Assembly (NCBI GenBank): GCA_001953115.1
Contig: LSSL01001448.1
Span: 1-21,628, forward strand
Direction: 5' to 3'
Length of the DNA stretch: 21,628 nt
Source: Smittium mucronatum
Lineage: Eukaryota; Kickxellomycota; Harpellomycetes; Harpellales; Legeriomycetaceae
The position numbers and the translations under genes are program-made. The notes under the pieces are model-generated. The model had not been told where the DNA came from. It saw only the letters and a list, made by a program, of their open reading frames with translations, and ran no database searches. Shown here one piece after another: positions 11,936 to 20,969 of this stretch (within the stretch, counting starts at the first letter, position 1; every line of letters starts with the position of its first letter).

Positions 11936-12982
11936 GCGGAAAATTGTGATATTCAAGAACAAGGATTGGTCACTAAAAACCTAGAAAATAAACGCATTAG
12001 GCTTCAGTAACTAGGATTAGACGATTCAGCTGTAAAAATTATGCTATAAAACCCATATAGCATAAGAAAAATGAAAAGCTACAGCTATTCACAAGCCAAA
12101 TTTAAAAATTGGCACGACAAATTCAGCATAACTAGCTATATTATAACTTCCATCGAGGTTTTAAACTTTTTATAACAGGTTAGGATTAATTATAAATAGT
12201 CAACAGCCACATTATTAGATTATATGTCGATCATAATCAATTTAATTGTAGATGCAACTTATATCACCAACGATCCTGTTTTTAAACAATATTTTGAAAA
12301 AATGAAAATACTGGATGTAAAATCTTTTGACCATCCGAATTAAGATATAAGCTTGATAACAGGGTGTCTTAAAAGCTGGGGTAACAACGAATCATTATTA
12401 CCCAAAAAGCTCACACAAAAATTGTGCTGGTTTATGGTGATGTGTGGGCTCATGATGCTAAGCGACATCGAGAGGATAGATGACAGGAAATCAGTCATTA
12501 ATGAAGAATTCGTAAGTCTAGTGGTAATTAGCCAGAAAGAAAAACGATCGGGATCCAGCGTGGAAAAAGTATGCTATATACACATTCACTCGGTGGAATA
12601 CTTTTGCCCAGTTAGAGCATATAAAGCTTATAGAAATCGAATAGCGAAATCCATATGTGAAGCTAAGCATCCAATAAATTACAATTTGATAATTGGTTGC
12701 TTGGTACGCAATTTAAAAAAACATTCTATCAATTTTGGATCACAAAGAATCAGCAAAAATATCATTGCACTAATGGGACTGATCTCAATTGTAAGTGGGA
12801 ATAAAAAGCCTAAATCAAGAGCATTAGGATCCACTATTGCAACTACAGCAGGGGCCACATACGAAGAAGTGATTGCCCAAGGTTTTTAGTCAACAAGAGG
12901 AATATTTGATACCTGCTACCAACTTTCGAGAAAATCTCGTAATAACTTAACAAACTTGGTATTAGGAAATGAAGGTCTCTGA
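11936..12982 (+). pseudogene. DIRS tyrosine recombinase, broken
   Basis: One frame runs from about 11936 to a stop at 12980-12982, with internal stops near 12017 (after RIRLQ), 12047, in the 12150-12190 stretch, at 12341 and at 12887. The N-terminal DNA-binding part reads through YSIRKMKSYSYSQ and FKNWHDKF. The catalytic part is open from 12344 to 12886, about 180 codons: KLTQKLCWF, SDIERIDD, KEKRSGSSVEK, CPVRAYKAYR, SRALGSTIATTAGATYEE. After the 12887 stop it continues as IFDTCYQLSRKSRNNL. Compared with DIRS recombinases as I know them, the first catalytic Arg, in the motif before SDI, is Met (codon 12455). The Trp of the NW motif is a TAG (12887), and the YY pair near the nucleophile is Cys-Tyr (12914-12919). 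The enzyme would insert the circular cDNA by strand exchange; this copy should be inactive. It ends two bases before the ICR. Confidence 0.87.
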
Positions 12983-12984
12983 AG

Positions 12985-13083
12985 CACATAATTGTATTTT
13001 ACATAAATGAAATACAATAATAATTTTAGTCGAAGTAATGAAGACTATATATTATTGTATGAATATGTAAAATACAATTATGT
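12985..13083. repeat. Internal complementary region (ICR)
   Basis: Positions 12985-13016 are the exact reverse complement of 8409-8440, the left end (32 of 32). Positions 13018-13067 are the reverse complement of 13295-13344, the right end, with one mismatch (13032 against 13330). The ICR therefore carries the joined right end and left end of the element in reverse orientation, which is the diagnostic DIRS architecture. Its own ends, 12986-13004 and 13065-13083, form a perfect 19-bp inverted repeat with a 60-base loop. In the accepted DIRS model this region templates the completion and circularisation of the cDNA. Confidence 0.93.
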
Positions 13084-13112
13084 CCCGCCCGCCACTTCCC
13101 AGATAATACCAC

Positions 13113-13344
13113 AAAAATGGTAAAGATTAAGAATAGCAAGTACCTTAGCTATTATACAGATAAAATTTTGTTTCATTTTAAATTGTTTAAACTTATTAGA
13201 TAAAATTTTAATAGATAAGTGATTTTATCTATATATAGTTTTACGTTTGAATATTCGAATATTAATAAAAATTGTAACACATAATTTTATTCATCATATT
13301 CATACAATAATATATAGTCTTCATTACTTTGACTAAAATTATTA
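13113..13344 (-). repeat. Right inverted terminal repeat of the DIRS element
   Basis: Positions 13113-13281 are an inverted copy of the left repeat. The further 60 or so bases (13283-13344) have no counterpart in the left repeat but match the right arm of the ICR, so the right repeat carries the longer outer extension, as in DIRS-1. The short stretch 13280-13298 differs from what the ICR predicts, which suggests local decay of this end. The element edge is set at 13344 from the last base matching the ICR; an uncertainty of two or three bases remains. Confidence 0.9.
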
Positions 13345-14325
13345 ATCTCATGGTTCTTATAAGATTTTTGATTTTTCATTAAATTTTGACTTATTTGGAA
13401 ATAATCCAACGCCTATGGATAGTTGAAGAAGCAAGTTTTAAGATTATATTCTTATAAATTTAAAATAATTTGAATCAGGTACTCTAAATAATTTTAAATA
13501 TCATTATTTTTACATTTTTTAACAAATTTGAATTAAAATTCGCCAATCAGAACCCTATTTTATTTTATTCATCTTAATTTATCAAAAATTGATATTTGGA
13601 GCTAAAAAACACAAATAAATTCAAATTTACTTGATTTTATTTCTTCCGATAAAACTTGATATTATTTTATTTTTTAACTGGTAATAAATCATTTTATCTC
13701 GATTTAATGTTTGATATTTTGATATAAATGCAATTCCAGATTTAAGTTGGACCTTTCCAGGAATCAGGAGTTATGCGAAATAAATTTCTACATTTTTAAA
13801 CGGCAATTTTTTATTCTGATCAGTTTAAAAAAATATCCAATACTTGCTATTATACTTGAAACGGTTCTAATTGTGAACAGGTTATTCATATTTTGACTTT
13901 TTTTTAATTCAATTTGTTGTTGTAAATATTATATTGTAAATATACGCGTCCTAATTCGCCATTTATTTACAAATATAGTAAAAATTCATTCTGTATCTGT
14001 GAGTTTTGATTAGCTATGGAATATTAAATTATATTATTAATATCTAAATTGGGTAAAAATTATCAGTCTAAAATCTCAAAAAAAGATTATAAATAGCCAG
14101 TAAAAAACTATAAAGGTATAAAATCACGATTTAAAATATAAGTTCTATTATACACTATGAATCTTGGTAAAAAAATTCAATCAATGAGAAATCAATATAT
14201 ATTTGACTCAAAGATATTTAATCTTGTATTTTAAAGAAATGATTAATACATTTATTTAAATCATACTTTATATAGTGATTTATAATATCAAAGGGATCCG
14301 ATTTTATATTGATAACACCAAAAAT
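13345..14325. other. Intergenic DNA upstream of the first transporter
   Basis: This 981-base stretch joins the transposon end to the first transporter start. It is A+T-rich with no supported gene. A TATATAG sequence near 14270 lies about 55 bases before the ATG and might act as a core promoter element, but such strings are common in DNA of this composition. The minus-strand frame at 14218-14454 overlaps the transporter start and is not credible. Confidence 0.6.
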
Positions 14326-15708
14326 ATGAATAACGATAAAGATTTCAAGAATAACATAACAGATAAACATTCTAAAAATAATCGAAACAGCCATATATAT
14401 AAGACATATGATGAAGAGAACATTTCGGTGATTGAAAAAAATGAGATTATTCATAAAAAAAATTGTACTTCAGAAGATCAAAATGATAGCGGATTGGATT
14501 CTTTGTATTCATATTTAGTCATGTTTGGTTCTTTCATGAATCTAATTATCATATTTGGCAGCTTTAATGCATTTGGCATATTCCAAGAATACTACCTAAA
14601 CACCCAATTTGCCCATGAATCAGCGTCAAAAATATCTTGGATCAGCACAGTATCTTTTACTTTTACTTCTTGTGGAGGGATAGTGGCCAGTCCCTTAATC
14701 TCAAAGTTAGGTATACGCTACACTCTACTTTTCGGATGCGTTCTTAGCAGTTTAGGGTTGTTATTGGCAAGCTTCTTCGCGAATTCCATATTAGTATTAG
14801 CTTTGACTCAAGGTGTTCTGTATGGAATAGGAGGTGGAGTTTTAATAAACCCGACTTTATTAATGCCAACTTTATGGTTTAAAAAACGCAGAGATATGGC
14901 AATAGGGTTTGTATCTGCAGGTAGTGGGTTTGGTGGAATGGTGGTTGGACCAATAATCGAAGCAACCATAAAAAAGTTAGGACTTAGTTGGGCTTTAAGA
15001 GTATTGTGTATAATGACATTTTCAATAACAGGATTGACTACCATAATTTTGAAACCGAGGAATAAAGTATATAAACCTACAACTGGAAAGTTATTCAACT
15101 TTGAGTTATTTTCGAGGCCATATACACTATTTTTGTGCATAGGTGGGGCTGTAACCGAATTGGGTTACACTATAATCACGTTATACTTCCCAGCAACAGT
15201 GGTAAGTATAGGCCAGCCACGCAAAGTCGCATCCAATACAATTATGGCATTATCTGCAGCTTCAGGTATTAGTAGACTAATCAGTGGGATTTTATCGAAA
15301 AAATTTGGTCCAAACACAACTCTTAATTTTGCTATGTTTGTTACTTCAGCTTGTGTATTTTTTATGTGGCTGCCGTTCAAAAATTTTAGGGTTTATTTTG
15401 CATTTATAATCATAGTAGGGTTTATTGGAACATTATTTTACCCATTAGTTCCTGTAATGGTTTCAAAATATTATCACATCAACGAAGTGTCTCAGGTTCT
15501 TGGAATGATATATTTTTTCTTTGGAGTTAGCCAATTAATTGGAATCCCTGTTCTTGGCATTATGTTTGACAAAATCGGAAAGCGTAAATCATATGACTCT
15601 TTAATAGTTACTGGAGGCATATGCTATCTCATATCTGCCATTCTCAGCTTTTCTCAGTTCTATTATTCTAGAAAACATATCCCCAATCTTAAAAGTGGAA
15701 AGATTTAG
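14326..15708 (+). CDS. MFS transporter, monocarboxylate transporter-like (copy 1)
   Basis: This encodes a 460-residue integral membrane protein of the major facilitator superfamily, closest to the fungal monocarboxylate transporter-like (MCT/SLC16-type) group. A polar, Asn/Lys-rich cytosolic tail (1-56) precedes twelve likely helices: about 61-84, 105-122, 132-150, 152-175, 191-215, 224-242, 265-290, 301-322, 331-350, 355-378, 390-412 and 424-445. Family marks are FGIFQEYY (83-90), KISWIS (102-107), the loop 2-3 motif SPLISKLGIRY (122-132), WFKKRRDMAIGF (184-195), GSGFGG (199-204), SRLISGILSKKFG (316-328, helix-8 Arg317) and FDKIGKR (414-420). The usual N-terminal Gly/Trp-rich MCT signature is replaced by GLDSLYSY. 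The ATG at 14326 is chosen because the frame further upstream opens only at a GTG, and because it gives the same 460-residue length as copy 2; A at -3 fits. No intron. The substrate (monocarboxylate, riboflavin or other) cannot be told. Confidence 0.93.
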   Translation: MNNDKDFKNNITDKHSKNNRNSHIYKTYDEENISVIEKNEIIHKKNCTSEDQNDSGLDSLYSYLVMFGSFMNLIIIFGSFNAFGIFQEYYLNTQFAHESASKISWISTVSFTFTSCGGIVASPLISKLGIRYTLLFGCVLSSLGLLLASFFANSILVLALTQGVLYGIGGGVLINPTLLMPTLWFKKRRDMAIGFVSAGSGFGGMVVGPIIEATIKKLGLSWALRVLCIMTFSITGLTTIILKPRNKVYKPTTGKLFNFELFSRPYTLFLCIGGAVTELGYTIITLYFPATVVSIGQPRKVASNTIMALSAASGISRLISGILSKKFGPNTTLNFAMFVTSACVFFMWLPFKNFRVYFAFIIIVGFIGTLFYPLVPVMVSKYYHINEVSQVLGMIYFFFGVSQLIGIPVLGIMFDKIGKRKSYDSLIVTGGICYLISAILSFSQFYYSRKHIPNLKSGKI

Positions 15709-18700
15709 AATTCTATTCTTCGTATATAAAAGCAACAAAGCCATCTGCCAATAAAATTATTTTTCATTATCGATTTTTTTTATCAATATCATCGCCACAA
15801 CACTTGAGTTTGAATATTTCTCTGAGAAAAGCTTAAGCTAAGCAGCAAATAATTAGTCAAAAGACTTTTTAATAATAAATAATTTATAAATATTATCAAT
15901 TAAAAAATAAAAGAGATAAATATAGCAGATATTAGGGAAGAGGGATCAAACTGTTTTTATTTATTTATTTTACTTGTATTTAAATTATCTAAATAAGTCC
16001 TTTTTAAGTGATTTTTAATTAGGGTATCAATTTTAAATTAAACCCAAAAATTATAAAATTATAAAATTTTAACAGATCAAAAGTTTTTTTTTAATAAATT
16101 ATAAATTTGTTGGAAGATGATTTTTATTATATTTAAAATTTGGGGGGGGGGGGTATAGCATCTCCATTGGCTTTTGGTATTTATAATTTAAATTTATAAA
16201 ATATAAGATCTACATCTCATTGAATAAGTCAGTAAAATAATTAAATACATCTATTAATAAAGCTTTATCATTCAACAGTTTTTAGAATTAATGGGTTGAG
16301 CTCATTTGGGGGTCTTTATTTGAAAATTAGCCGATTTTTAAGCTTTATATCATTCAATGAACCCAAAAGCCAAATATTTCAAATAAGTTATTCAAATAGA
16401 ATAATTTATTAATTTTAAAATAGTATAGCAAAAATTAAATTTGGATTTATAAAATTGGTGATTTTACTTTAATAAATTTAGAATAATTAATTATTAATAA
16501 AAAAATTATGCTTGAATATTAACCTATTAAAAGTACTTACATAAAAAAAAATCAATAAAAGGTTTTCATCGTAAATTATTGACTATAACTACCGTTCTAA
16601 AGATTCAATTATTTTCTCCCTCAATTCCTATTGATGAGAAATAGTTAGGATAAAATAAAAATTGGGATAATAAACGATTATACTAATAAAAATTCGACTT
16701 AAAATCCTTATATATTCAAATCTCATATTGGAAATATCTTTCCTACTAGTCAAAAACCATTAATTGTGGTTAAAAGATTTAAATATTGTAATTTTTAATG
16801 TAAAATATGCTAAATTCTCATATTAAATTTAATATACTTGGTTGATAATATAGATAATAACGAAAGTAACTGGGAAAAAAAAAGTTATAAAAAGGGAAAT
16901 ATGCGCAGCTTGGTGATATTTGTAAAAATCTTCTGTGACAAATCAGATCCAATAGCTATGTAGATATCAGAATCTAGCTGCAATTTTCAGAAATTCCAAG
17001 CTAGTAAAATCTAATTTTAAGATAGAGTCTATTTTTTATCTTTTTTTTTTTTTTTTTGAATTTCGGCTTAGATTAAGAGTAATAATATTAAACGTCTTGG
17101 TTTTACTTTTATTGGAAAAGATCTTAATTCTTATAAATATGATCTCAACCATGCTCCTTATTGAGTAAATCCATGATAAGATCTTTAGAATGGTAAATTA
17201 TAACCATTTTACATAGTTTATACCGGCTAATAAAAAGGGGGGACATTTTCTATTCATAATAATGGCATTTTATTAATATTCTTTTTCTTTAATCATTTTT
17301 TTAATGTTGTTTTCAACAAAATAAAAATATGATAAATTTTTATACAGATGGAAAAAACAAAACTTTCTCTTTGGAGTTAATTTTTGTACAATAAAATTAA
17401 AGTTGAAAAAAATGAATGTGTGGATATCGGTATTTCTTATCAATAACCCTCTTTTCGTTAAAAATACTGGACCATGTTCATTCAAAATCTTCACTATTTT
17501 CTTGGAAATTTCCCTTCAATTTTTTTAATAATTGTCATTTAAATTCATTCAAAAAAATCCATTTGGAATTTGAGGGAGACTAACTTATATAAATAAATAA
17601 GGCGAATTCATTTTAAAGTCGATGAAAAGGTATTAAACCCAATTTATTTATATATTTTTTTAAATCAAGTGAAATAAAACTCTTAAATTTGGTCGCCAGA
17701 TTTCCTCTGCCGCCATCACAGCTTTATTCATCAAGTAATTGATTCGATGGAGCAATTAATATTTTTACAGATTGATTTTTTATACTAAAAGTCGTCATCA
17801 ATAGCGAAATTTCAGTTTATTCAATTTTTGCAAATAAAAAAACAGATTTTTCGATATTATTAATAAAATATCTTCGACTTCAAGTAGTGTTAAAAATTGT
17901 TCTCTAAACTTTAGCCTTTTATCCAATATATATAACAATTACTAATGCAATTACATTTTAATAAAACTAATTGAGAAAAAAAAAGGCATTAAACGGTATT
18001 AGTGTACTAAAATTAATGTTTTTTTTTTAGGATAAATCTGACCTTTTTGGCACAAACCCTAAAAATTTAGTGGAATTGCCCAATAATTATCAAAGTAAAC
18101 TTGTGTATTTCTGTTATTTGATAGATTTATTTATCCAAATGTTTCACAAAAAATTAACTGGCGGAGTTTTATAATTTCGAAAAAAATATATTATCCGTTT
18201 AATTGTTTAGAAGTCCTAAATATTACCGAAGTTCGCTCAGTCTCCTAATAAGATTATACATTAAAGTGATTAGTCATTTTTACCCGCAATTACAAGATTC
18301 TCAGGCATTTTTAAAACATGCTAATCTCTATCAAGATCACCTATTTTTTCTTGTTTTCAAATTAGTTTCTAATTGTTGAAATTAAAAAGCCAATAGAAAA
18401 TAGATATTTTATCGAGTTTCGAAATACACCTAAATAATTCTATAATTGGCGTAATTAATATTGATTTTAAGCTGAAGATATCAAAGCTGGTTATTTGAGT
18501 ATAAAGCAATCAGGGAATATGGATTGATAAAATAGGTCGATTTAGAAAGATATAAATACAAGCGTCGTAAACCTCGACAGAATATGTATTATGATATCTC
18601 GATCTAAACAATTACCACCTAAAAAAATCATTGAAAGACCCTACTCAAAAATATTCCAGTTCTAAAACTTTAAGCTATCCTTAAAGTATAATTTCCGGAG

Positions 18701-18764
18701 ATTTTCCCGAAAACTAGCAGATATAGCTGAATCAGTGCGTGTGTAGGCTATTGTTGTCTTGACT
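15709..18764. other. Intergenic DNA between the two transporter genes
   Basis: This is 3.06 kb of A+T-rich DNA with no gene I can support. It contains a run of 12 G at 16142-16153, T17 at 17041-17057 and a G6-7 run near 17236. The minus-strand frame 17273-17494 (73 codons) is Phe/Ile/Lys/Asn-rich at its end, matches nothing I know and is not annotated as a gene. A canonical TATAAATA string at 18551-18558 lies about 210 bases before the second transporter ATG. The upstream flanks of the two transporter genes show no obvious similarity by eye. Confidence 0.65.
15750..15755 (+). promoter_or_regulatory. Candidate polyadenylation signal of copy 1
   Basis: An AATAAA hexamer lies 41 bases after the stop codon of the first transporter, followed by a T-rich stretch. 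Spacing fits a 3'-end processing signal, but AATAAA is frequent by chance in this composition. Confidence 0.3.
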
Positions 18765-20147
18765 ATGAATGATAATAAAGACTTTGAGAATAACATCGAA
18801 GCTGGACACACTGAAAATTTCAGGAATGATCTCCCATCAAATGTGAATGCTGAAGGATATAATTTAGCGATTGAAAAAAACGAGTTGATTGATAAAGCTC
18901 ATCTCATTCCAGAAGATCAGAATGAAAATGGATTGGATTCTTTGTATTCATATATAGTCATGTTTGGTTCTTTCATGAATCTAATAATCATATTTGGTAG
19001 CTTTAATGCTTTTGGTATATTTCAAGAGTACTACCTAAACACCCAATTTGCCCATGAATCAGCTTCAAAAATATCTTGGATAAGTACTATATGCTTTACT
19101 TTTACTTCTTATGGAGGGATAGTGGCCAGTCCCTTAATCTCAAAGTTAGGGATACGCTACACTTTACTTTTTGGATGCGTTCTTAGTAGTTTAGGATTGT
19201 TATTGGCAAGTTTCTTCACGAATTCCATATTAGTATTAACTTTGACTCAAGGTGTAATGTATGGTATTGGTGGCGGAATTATAATAAATCCATCTTTATT
19301 GATGTCTTCTTTATGGTTTAAAAAACGTAGAGATATGGCCATAGGGTTTGTTTCTGCGGGAAGCGGGTTTGGGGGAATGGTTATTGGGCCAATAATCGAA
19401 GCAACCATAAAAAAGTTGGGAATTAACTGGACTTTAAGAGTATTGTGTATAATGACATTTTCAATAACAGGATTGACTACAATAATTTTAAAGCCGAGGA
19501 ATAAAGTATACAAACCTACAACTGGAAAATTATTCAACTTTGAATTATTTTCAAGACCATATACACTATTTCTGTGTATAGGTGGAGTTTTTACTGAGCT
19601 AGGCTATATTATTGTGACATTATATTTCCCAGCAACTATGGTAAATATAGGCCAGTCACGCACAGTTGCATCCAATACTATACTGGCATACTCAGCGGCT
19701 TCAGGCGTTAGTAGGCTGATCAGTGGATTTTTGTCGAAAAAATTTGGGCCAAACAATACATTAAATTTTGCAATGACGGTTACTTCAGCTTGTATTTTTG
19801 GTATGTGGCTACCGTTCAAAAATTTCAACGTATATTATGCATTTATAGTAATTGCAGGGTTTTTTGGGACATTATTCTACCCACTAGTTCCAGTAATGGT
19901 CTCAAATAACTACCACATAGACGAAGTATCCCAGGTTCTTGGGATGGTATATTTTTTTTTCGGATTTAGTTCAATAATTGGAATTCCTGTTCTTGGAGTA
20001 ATGTTTGACAAAATTGGAAAGCGCCAAAATTACGATTCCCTAATAATTACCGGTGGAATATGTTATCTTATATCTGCTACATTCAGCTTTGTTCAATACT
20101 ATTATTCTAGAAAATATATGCCTAACCTCAAAACTGGAAAAATATAA
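18765..20147 (+). CDS. MFS transporter, monocarboxylate transporter-like (copy 2)
   Basis: This encodes a 460-residue paralogue of copy 1 in the same orientation, with no insertion or deletion between them. By hand count about 55 of the 404 residues after position 56 differ (about 86% identity), while fewer than half of the first 56 residues are shared. The twelve-helix layout and family motifs are the same: FGIFQEYY, SPLISKLGIRY, WFKKRRDMAIGF, GSGFGG, SRLISGFLSKKFG and FDKIGKR. Residues 225-274, which span helix 6, the central cytosolic loop and the start of helix 7, are identical to copy 1. The ATG at 18765 is chosen over a TTG two codons upstream, since MNDNKDF aligns with MNNDKDF of copy 1 and A is at -3. 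Substitutions are spread over helices 8-12, so the two could differ in substrate or affinity, but the substrate is not known. No intron or frameshift is seen; the gene appears functional. Confidence 0.93.
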   Translation: MNDNKDFENNIEAGHTENFRNDLPSNVNAEGYNLAIEKNELIDKAHLIPEDQNENGLDSLYSYIVMFGSFMNLIIIFGSFNAFGIFQEYYLNTQFAHESASKISWISTICFTFTSYGGIVASPLISKLGIRYTLLFGCVLSSLGLLLASFFTNSILVLTLTQGVMYGIGGGIIINPSLLMSSLWFKKRRDMAIGFVSAGSGFGGMVIGPIIEATIKKLGINWTLRVLCIMTFSITGLTTIILKPRNKVYKPTTGKLFNFELFSRPYTLFLCIGGVFTELGYIIVTLYFPATMVNIGQSRTVASNTILAYSAASGVSRLISGFLSKKFGPNNTLNFAMTVTSACIFGMWLPFKNFNVYYAFIVIAGFFGTLFYPLVPVMVSNNYHIDEVSQVLGMVYFFFGFSSIIGIPVLGVMFDKIGKRQNYDSLIITGGICYLISATFSFVQYYYSRKYMPNLKTGKI

Positions 20148-20282
20148 AACTGAAACATGTTCCGATTGCCAAGCTATTTCTCAATACTCAAACATAGGAA
20201 TCTACCTTCTCATTAAACACTGGGGTTTCTTTATTCTTTTTGAAATTTGGTTAAAAAAATTTTTTTTTTGGTGGAAAGTCAC

Positions 20283-20342
20283 ACTCCGGTTATGCTTTTT
20301 TTTTTTTTTTTTTTTGCATCACGGAATTACTCCGGTTATGCT
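20283..20342 (-). repeat. T20 tract bracketed by a 14-bp direct repeat
   Basis: The 14-mer ACTCCGGTTATGCT occurs at 20283-20296 and again at 20329-20342. Between the copies are a 20-base T run (20296-20315, sharing its first T with the repeat) and 13 other bases. Read on the minus strand the order is repeat, 13 bases, A-tail, repeat, which is the layout of a severely 5'-truncated poly(A) retroposon with a target-site duplication. A slippage-driven local duplication is the alternative. Confidence 0.6.
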
Positions 20343-20969
20343 GAAATTATATTATCGAATTGGAAAATATTATAGGCAAAAAATTAGAGGTTTTAAAAAT
20401 AATAGCAAAACTAGGGAAATTATAATTTGATTTTTTAATTTAGCAAATGGCTTGATAAATTTCCCGTAAAAAAATAAAAAACAGACAAATGGTTTGATCA
20501 TAATAAGTTTGCTGTGGGTTTATAAACAATATCAACAAATAGATGGAATCAGCCTGTCTCTAGATGCACTTGGTTGGCTATTTTTAATGCAGTGTCAGAA
20601 ATTTCTTGTTAGCTTCCAGATTTAATTAAACAATAGGTCTATTCATCCAAAGTAAACATCACATAACACTGAGTGAAATACCTATATATGGTTTAGGGCT
20701 TAAATAGTAAACTATATTAACATTTCATACAGACCTGTACTATTCCGGCTAGTAAAAATGGCCAAAACGTGGAACTGTTTATAAGAAAAAGATTAGAGAA
20801 TAAAAATACATTGGATAGGAGGGTGGGGGTGATCGTCCTACCAGCTCTGAGCAAACGGGACCAATTTTCAGTAGAAAAAATTCAATATTGATAGAAACGA
20901 TCCGGGCATATCTCTTAGACTTAAGGTTTATTGTAGAATATATGCTGTTGATTAGACCTCCGCCGTTTT

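Larger units (their letters stand above)
9522..11949 (+). pseudogene. DIRS reverse transcriptase-RNase H, broken
   Basis: RT text begins about 9525 (APVRGM, then AWERLTNDDW at 9561). It continues through a PKK segment and VLNLKP before motif A (DWMTSIDLEDAF from 9915, Asp at 9933). A frameshift near 9998-10010 leads to motif B (YQFRVLSIGLFLSP), and the degenerate catalytic motif C reads stop-L-N-D-L-L at 10123-10140, where the family has YLDD. The thumb/connection follows (KLASFIGK-type text as NLASFIGKTQ, then LPGRLMTRRLIE just before the gap). Beyond the gap, RNase H residues are visible: Asp in SDHHW (11239) and Asp in NADNNASI (11395). The NVDMFA and YMSW region after 11596, typical of DIRS, follows. 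More than ten in-frame stops occur, for example 9606-9611 (tandem) and 11839-11841. The frame is 9711-like, then 10091-like; after the gap it changes consistently with the 608-base duplication offset. The long antisense frame at 10830-11642 is a shadow. Confidence 0.88.
8409..13344 (+). mobile_element. DIRS-like tyrosine-recombinase retrotransposon, decayed copy
   Basis: This 4.9-kb element has every structural mark of the DIRS order. It has inverted rather than direct terminal repeats (left 8409-8605, right 13113-13344). It has gag-like, RT/RNase H and tyrosine recombinase reading frames in that order on the + strand, with no DDE integrase or protease seen. An ICR (12985-13083) sits just before the right repeat and is complementary to both outer ends. 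DIRS elements are thought to replicate through a circular intermediate that the recombinase inserts; the ICR helps rebuild the ends. No target-site duplication is evident at the edges, as expected for recombinase-mediated insertion. The interior is clearly richer in G+C than the flanks. All three genes carry stops, so the copy is not autonomous. An assembly gap interrupts it, so true length is uncertain: about 4.3 kb if the flanking duplication is artefactual. Confidence 0.93.

Noticed and set aside
11460..11984. Plus-strand frame of 174 codons
   Set aside because: The RNase H and connection motifs lie in a different frame (for example 11596-11841), so this longer frame is a shadow.
8666..12982. 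Repeat-induced point mutation as the cause of transposon decay
   Set aside because: Some stops and the Asp-to-Asn change fit C-to-T type mutation, but others (Tyr to stop at motif C, Arg to Met, Tyr to Cys, frameshift) do not. A dinucleotide count would be needed to revive the idea.
14275..14325. Upstream start of transporter copy 1
   Set aside because: The frame opens with GTG, not ATG, and the extra 17 residues have no counterpart in copy 2. The ATG at 14326 gives equal lengths.
17273..17494. Minus-strand frame of 73 codons between the transporter genes
   Set aside because: No family resemblance, low-complexity C-terminal half and no homologous partner; chance is sufficient.
20720..20900. 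Possible LTR-retrotransposon gag fragment in an open frame (text around NGQNVELFIRKRLENK)
   Set aside because: The resemblance to gag proteins is only impressionistic, the frame is short, and no RT, integrase or LTR is nearby.
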